Shown: positions 6,588 through 9,478 of the stretch, in pieces
Numbering within the stretch: the stretch's first letter is position 1
Layout of the letters: every line of letters begins with the position of its first letter
Assembly (NCBI GenBank): GCA_009926645.1
Contig: RFOO01000024.1
Span: 1 to 9,478 of the forward strand
Reading direction: 5' to 3'
From: a bacterium
GTDB lineage: Bacteria; Verrucomicrobiota; Verrucomicrobiia; Opitutales; UBA953
Length of the DNA stretch: 9,478 bases
Notes under the pieces: model-generated
Seen by the model: only the letters and a program-made list of their open reading frames with translations
Database searches by the model: none
Told to the model about the DNA's origin: nothing
Position numbers and translations under genes: made by a program

Positions 6588-7675
6588 TAGGGTATCTCCC
6601 ACTGATAAGAATGAGAAGAGAGCAAACGACAACCCGTACGAGTGATGAGAACACAGTCTTCGATGCGACACCCGCCAATACCTGGGTAATATAACCCTGG
6701 TTCAACCGTAACACACTGGCCAGCTTGCAACGGATGAGGGTAACGCGAGGACAAGGAAGGGGATTCGTGGATATCATACCCGAGCCCGTGACCTGTGCCA
6801 TGGAAGAACCCGACATACTGACCTTTCACCTCGCCTGTGCGGTATCCCAGTGACTTAAAATACTTCACTGGAATACGGTGTATCTCGGCTCCTGTTTTGC
6901 CTGCTTTGAGTGCATGGATAACCCGTCTTTGCGCCTCTAAAACGGCTTCAACCATTTTTCGCTGCTTGGGGCGAGCTCGTCCTTTCAGATAAGTCCGCGT
7001 CATATCTCCATAGTTTCCACTCGCCCGATGTCGGGGGAAGATATCAACCACAATGAGCTGGTTCTGATAAATTGGGCCCGTGCCTGCTTGATGACAGTCG
7101 ACCGCTTGATCGCCTGCGGCACAAATCAATCCGGCATCACAAAGCCCTCCCGCTGAAGTCACCGCCATTTGAATTTCGGTATGCAGGACTTCCGAGGTTA
7201 ACACTGCCCCACCCCAAAAAAGTTTTCCCGAAGCACTCGGTTTAGACTCAGCTAAAATACGCTCTACACGAGTGAAGCCAGCGGATGCAGCCCGATTGCC
7301 GGCAATGATGCCTGCGATTTCTTTTTGGCTCTTAATCCAGCGACGGGGAAAAAGCGCATCGCTTGATTGAGCAGCAATGCACTGCAAACCTAATTCCTGA
7401 AGACGTAAAAAAAGTCCGACCGGAAAATCTTCCGGCACGCGGAACTGTTTAATCCCATACTGCAAAGCGGCGTAAACAATCGCATCGGCTAAGCCAGCCT
7501 GTGCGTTGGTTTTCCGCAACTCAAGAATCATGGCGGACAAATCATGCACCACATCGAGATCCGACTCGGCTTTGGCTCGTGCGACTTCGAGCAAGGGCAG
7601 TAAGCCGATTTTCTTGCCTCGAAACGAAAAGGCGGGGAATGCATCGGCCGCCTGAGTCAGGAGCCATGGGAACAC
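6587..7675 (-). CDS. M24 family metallopeptidase (Xaa-Pro aminopeptidase-like)
   Basis: A creatinase/pita-bread-fold peptidase; relatives remove the N-terminal residue before proline using two metal ions, in the cytoplasm. All five metal ligands are present: D211 (VVDIFPR), D224 (YGDMTRTY), H296 (GTGHGLG), E325 (VTVEPGLYY) and E339 (RIEDCV). H195 (CHQAGTGPI) and H303 (IHESP) are in the usual active-site places. The N-terminal non-catalytic domain (1 to about 110) is short. The first standard start is GTG 7675, with no Shine-Dalgarno site. The frame is open for 19 more codons upstream, to a TAG at 7735-7733, and those codons (LRFSDCFALSASQSFDI) look like the missing first strand of this domain. 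A GGAG sits seven bases before the CAT codon where a start would be expected. The true start is therefore unsettled. The next gene overlaps its stop. Confidence 0.9.
   Translation of the reverse strand: MFPWLLTQAADAFPAFSFRGKKIGLLPLLEVARAKAESDLDVVHDLSAMILELRKTNAQAGLADAIVYAALQYGIKQFRVPEDFPVGLFLRLQELGLQCIAAQSSDALFPRRWIKSQKEIAGIIAGNRAASAGFTRVERILAESKPSASGKLFWGGAVLTSEVLHTEIQMAVTSAGGLCDAGLICAAGDQAVDCHQAGTGPIYQNQLIVVDIFPRHRASGNYGDMTRTYLKGRARPKQRKMVEAVLEAQRRVIHALKAGKTGAEIHRIPVKYFKSLGYRTGEVKGQYVGFFHGTGHGLGYDIHESPSLSSRYPHPLQAGQCVTVEPGLYYPGIGGCRIEDCVLITRTGCRLLSSHSYQWEIP
6596..6600 (-). promoter_or_regulatory. Shine-Dalgarno site deciding the start of the 98-residue protein
   Basis: GGGAG on the minus strand lies eight bases before ATG 6587, inside the last codons of the peptidase gene. 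It supports the short start over an upstream start at 6671. Confidence 0.6.
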
Positions 7676-7788
7676 GATGTCAAAGGACTGGCTGGCGGAA
7701 AGTGCAAAGCAGTCGGAAAAGCGAAGATGCCCCTATCTCCGAAGTCAATTTTCTCATGGATTCAGGGGGAAATGGACAGGAGAGAGGC

Positions 7789-7816
7789 TTGACCTTGGCG
7801 ACAGCCAAAGAATAGT
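7789..7816 (+). promoter_or_regulatory. Likely promoter of tRNA-Gly
   Basis: TTGACC (7789-7794, five of six) is followed after 16 bases by AATAGT (7811-7816, four of six). The predicted start near 7823 leaves about a ten-base leader before the tRNA at 7834. The 7676-7833 gap holds no other gene that I can support. I found no clear promoter in it for the divergent M24 gene. Confidence 0.5.
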
Positions 7817-7833
7817 AAACCTTCCTTGGTTAC

Positions 7834-7907
7834 GCGGGTATCGTTCAGTGGCAGGACCCCACTCTTCCAAAGTGGTGACACCAGTTCGAATCTGGTTACC
7901 CGCACCA
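7834..7907 (+). tRNA. tRNA-Gly (anticodon TCC)
   Basis: A complete cloverleaf can be drawn by hand: acceptor stem GCGGGTA with TACCCGC, D stem GTTC with GGAC, anticodon stem CCACT with AGTGG around loop CTTCCAA, and T stem ACCAG with CTGGT around loop TTCGAAT. The anticodon is TCC at 7866-7868, which reads GGA and GGG glycine codons. The discriminator base is A and the 3' CCA is encoded (7905-7907). It ends nine bases before the stop of the convergent HNH gene, and I see no hairpin-plus-T-run terminator between them. Transcripts from either side may run antisense into the other. Confidence 0.97.
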
Positions 7908-7916
7908 AAGGTAAAG

Positions 7917-8534
7917 TTAGGTACGCCAAGGCACTTGGCCAACGGGCGCTACCTCCAAAAACTCTTTCCAAGAATCCAGTTCCTCGGGAGCAAGCGACGA
8001 GGCAACGACCAATCGCCACTTCGGCTTGGTCGGCGGACGTCGCAAAGTCATGCCCGCTTGTTCAGGCAAACGATTCGCTTTACGCGAATTGCATCGCACA
8101 CACGCCGTCACAATATTTTCCCAACTCGTTTTACCGCCCACATCACGCGGAACAACGTGATCCAAATTGAGTTCTTCTTCGCGAAATCCGCGACCGCAAT
8201 ACTGGCATTGATGTCCATCGCGCAAGTATACGTTGCGACGGCTAAAGCGAATTTCGCGCCGTGGCACGCGATCATAAGCACCTAATAAAAGAACCCGAGG
8301 CATTCGTAGAACAATGCAAGGCGAGCGAATCGCTTGGGCTTCTGGTGGAGGTGACGCTAAAGAATGGGTAACCCACTCCGCGGCAGAAAAGACGCGGTGC
8401 CCTGATTCATCTGAATGCACCACCGAAGCTCTTCCACGAAACAGTAGATTCATCGCTCGCAAAACGCCGACAATATTCACCGGCTGCCAGAGTCGATTTA
8501 GCACGAGCACGCGATGATCTAAGCGAGGTGGCAC
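7917..8534 (-). CDS. Solitary HNH endonuclease family protein
   Basis: A 205-residue protein with a C-terminal HNH nuclease module. Two zinc-knuckle pairs C110-x2-C113 and C145-x2-C148 frame the catalytic LNLDH (D125, H126) and N140, with N149 after the last cysteine. These residues are what a beta-beta-alpha-metal nuclease needs. The first 100 residues (RVLVLNRLWQPVNIVGVLRAMNLLFRG and after) form the N-terminal domain common to a widespread family of stand-alone HNH proteins, whose biological role I do not know. No methylase, toxin-antitoxin or phage genes are nearby, so nothing shows restriction or defence. The GTG at 8534 is the only possible start, because a TGA lies three codons upstream (8543-8541). 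It has no properly spaced Shine-Dalgarno site; a GGAGG lies 19 bases away. Confidence 0.9.
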   Translation of the reverse strand: MPPRLDHRVLVLNRLWQPVNIVGVLRAMNLLFRGRASVVHSDESGHRVFSAAEWVTHSLASPPPEAQAIRSPCIVLRMPRVLLLGAYDRVPRREIRFSRRNVYLRDGHQCQYCGRGFREEELNLDHVVPRDVGGKTSWENIVTACVRCNSRKANRLPEQAGMTLRRPPTKPKWRLVVASSLAPEELDSWKEFLEVAPVGQVPWRT

Positions 8535-8542
8535 GGCACTTC

Positions 8543-8570
8543 ACTATGCCCAACCTCCGGCCATCGTCAA
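8543..8570 (-). promoter_or_regulatory. Possible promoter of the HNH gene, nearly leaderless
   Basis: On the minus strand TTGACG (8570-8565, five of six) is followed after 16 bases by CATAGT (8548-8543, four of six). Transcription would start near 8537-8536, two or three bases before the GTG at 8534. It fills most of the 51-base gap between the RodZ-like and HNH genes. The match is moderate and could be chance. Confidence 0.35.
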
Positions 8571-8585
8571 CTGCGACAGGTGTTT

Positions 8586-8984
8586 CTACAGAATACTAAA
8601 TAGCAACCAGAAGATGGCAATAATGCCGATTCCTGTCACTGCCCAGATAACGACGTCTTGATTCGAAAAATTAGCAACGGGCGGGGGAGGCGAAAAAGCG
8701 ACTTCCTCTTCAATCGCAGCGACATCGAGCGGACGGCGGGCTACGCGAGCTGCGTGATGTGAATTATAATCGGCACAGGCTTTTTCGTCATCGAGACGAA
8801 GGTAGCGGGCGTAGAGTTTAACAAAGCCTCGTTTATAAACATCGGCCAAGGGGATGGATTCAAACTGGTTGGCTTCCATCGCTTGGAGGTAATCGGTGCG
8901 AAGCTTGGTCACTTCCGCTGCTTCACGAATCGTCACACCAAGGCGCTGGCGCGCTTCTTGTAGTTTTTCACCGAGAGTTTGCAT
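8586..8984 (-). CDS. Short RodZ-like HTH protein with a C-terminal membrane anchor
   Basis: A 132-residue protein. Residues 2-65 form a RodZ-type helix-turn-helix domain (LGEKLQEARQRLGVTIREAA, then TKLRTDYLQAMEANQF, then VYKRGFVKLYARYL). A charged linker leads to a proline run (SPPPPV, 98-103) and a single hydrophobic segment at 111-131 that ends the protein. RodZ links the actin-like MreB to the membrane in rod-shape growth. Full-length RodZ is over 300 residues with a long periplasmic part, which is entirely absent here. The expected topology is N-terminus in the cytoplasm with a tail anchor. It follows the M50 protease on the same strand after 49 bases and probably shares its transcript. 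It may be a minimal RodZ or a membrane-tethered regulator. No Shine-Dalgarno site precedes the ATG. Confidence 0.85.
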   Translation of the reverse strand: MQTLGEKLQEARQRLGVTIREAAEVTKLRTDYLQAMEANQFESIPLADVYKRGFVKLYARYLRLDDEKACADYNSHHAARVARRPLDVAAIEEEVAFSPPPPVANFSNQDVVIWAVTGIGIIAIFWLLFSIL

Positions 8985-9033
8985 GGCAGAAGAATCAAAG
9001 GAGATAAGGAAATTGGCAAGCCTCGGCTAAAAG

Positions 9034-9478
9034 CTAGGCAAAGATTGGCCAAAGTAGCTCCCAAACGAGAAGAAATGGGAGGGCGATAATCTTCATCGCT
9101 GAAACCATAAATTCTCTAAAAAAGGGCAAATTAATGAGGATAATGAGGATGATAAAGCTCCACCGAGTTAGTGACTCGAAAACCTCCTCGGTGTAGACAC
9201 CCAAGCGGAGAAAAATACGCGAACCATCTAAAGGGGGTAATGGGATGAGGTTAAAGACTGCCAACGATACGTTAAGAAAAATAGCCATATAAAGAAACTG
9301 CACCATGGTGGCATTAGGTAAATTGACCGTACCTGGGTTGAGTCCGCCCACTACCCCGATTAAAACAAAGGCTAAGCAAAGTACGATGTTCATCGCTGGG
9401 CCAGCCAAAGTAATCAGGATATCATCCAGACGACGGGTCTTGGGATTCATTAACGAAATCTGCACAGGCTTACCCCAA
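9034..9478 (-). CDS. M50 family site-2 protease (partial, N-terminus outside window)
   Basis: The frame is open to the right edge, and the visible part starts WGKPVQISLMNPKTRR. Residues after that match the C-terminal half of a small site-2 protease: NPKTRRLDDILITLAGPAMN, a feature of the family just before a membrane helix, and FNLIPLPPLDGSRI, the NxxPxxxLDG motif whose aspartate is a zinc ligand. At least four hydrophobic segments are present, the last ending at the C-terminus. The HEXXH zinc motif must lie beyond the edge and cannot be checked. No PDZ domain is seen, so it resembles the compact, multi-helix members rather than RseP. Such enzymes cut substrates within the membrane, often releasing tethered regulators. 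The GTG at 9465 is not the real start. Confidence 0.9.
   Translation of the reverse strand, partial: WGKPVQISLMNPKTRRLDDILITLAGPAMNIVLCLAFVLIGVVGGLNPGTVNLPNATMVQFLYMAIFLNVSLAVFNLIPLPPLDGSRIFLRLGVYTEEVFESLTRWSFIILIILINLPFFREFMVSAMKIIALPFLLVWELLWPIFA

Noticed and set aside
7754..8019. Open frames on the minus strand across the tRNA (62 and 85 residues)
   Set aside because: They are antisense translations of tRNA-Gly and its flanks, a common annotation artefact. The cloverleaf explains the sequence.
7677..8285. A 202-residue plus-strand frame through the tRNA and into the HNH gene
   Set aside because: It spans the tRNA and lies antisense to a gene with clear HNH motifs; the predicted protein has no recognisable features.
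7834..8534. tRNA-Gly plus HNH gene as a mobile-element insertion site
   Set aside because: I see no integrase, no direct repeat of the tRNA 3' end and no change in composition; the HNH protein is of a stand-alone chromosomal type.

Overview
The window is a compact stretch of bacterial chromosome, about 93% coding, with no mobile elements, CRISPR arrays or long repeats. Most gene types are housekeeping: Lgt, a p-aminobenzoate-type chorismate enzyme, a creatinase-fold peptidase, tRNA-Gly, an M50 site-2 protease and a RodZ-like protein. The combination of a tail-anchored RodZ-like HTH protein, a solitary HNH protein and the style of the M24 and glutaredoxin genes reminds me of Verrucomicrobiota (Opitutia-like). 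That is a recollection-based inference of low to moderate confidence; no marker gene in the window proves it.

Layout. The left end carries the last 24 codons of a plus-strand gene, then a small glutaredoxin-like gene (109-444). Facing it is a minus-strand operon read from right to left: a DUF21/CBS membrane protein (3525-2434), lgt (2434-1625) and a DegT-family sugar aminotransferase (1601-447), with touching or overlapping stops and starts. Next is a plus-strand three-helix membrane protein (3613-3993) with a good sigma70-type promoter placed so that the mRNA would be leaderless. A second minus-strand operon follows: M24 peptidase (7675-6587), a 98-residue protein of unknown function (6587-6291), a PabB-like chorismate enzyme (6304-4820) and a class IV aminotransferase-fold protein (4826-3969). 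All of its junctions overlap by one to a few tens of bases.

Further right, tRNA-Gly(TCC) (7834-7907, CCA encoded) has its own promoter on the plus strand. The remaining genes are all on the minus strand: an HNH protein (8534-7917), a short tail-anchored RodZ-like HTH protein (8984-8586) and the C-terminal part of an M50 protease that runs off the right edge.

Functionally, lgt and the sugar aminotransferase belong to envelope biogenesis. PabB and its class IV partner would normally make p-aminobenzoate for folate. The M50 protease beside a membrane-tethered HTH protein suggests, but does not prove, regulated intramembrane proteolysis.

The points most worth a second look are the class IV protein, in which the position of the PLP-binding lysine appears to be histidine; the PIAGT motif in its PabB-like partner; the M24 gene, whose family-like reading frame extends upstream of any usable start codon; the M50/RodZ-like pair; and the leaderless promoter architecture.
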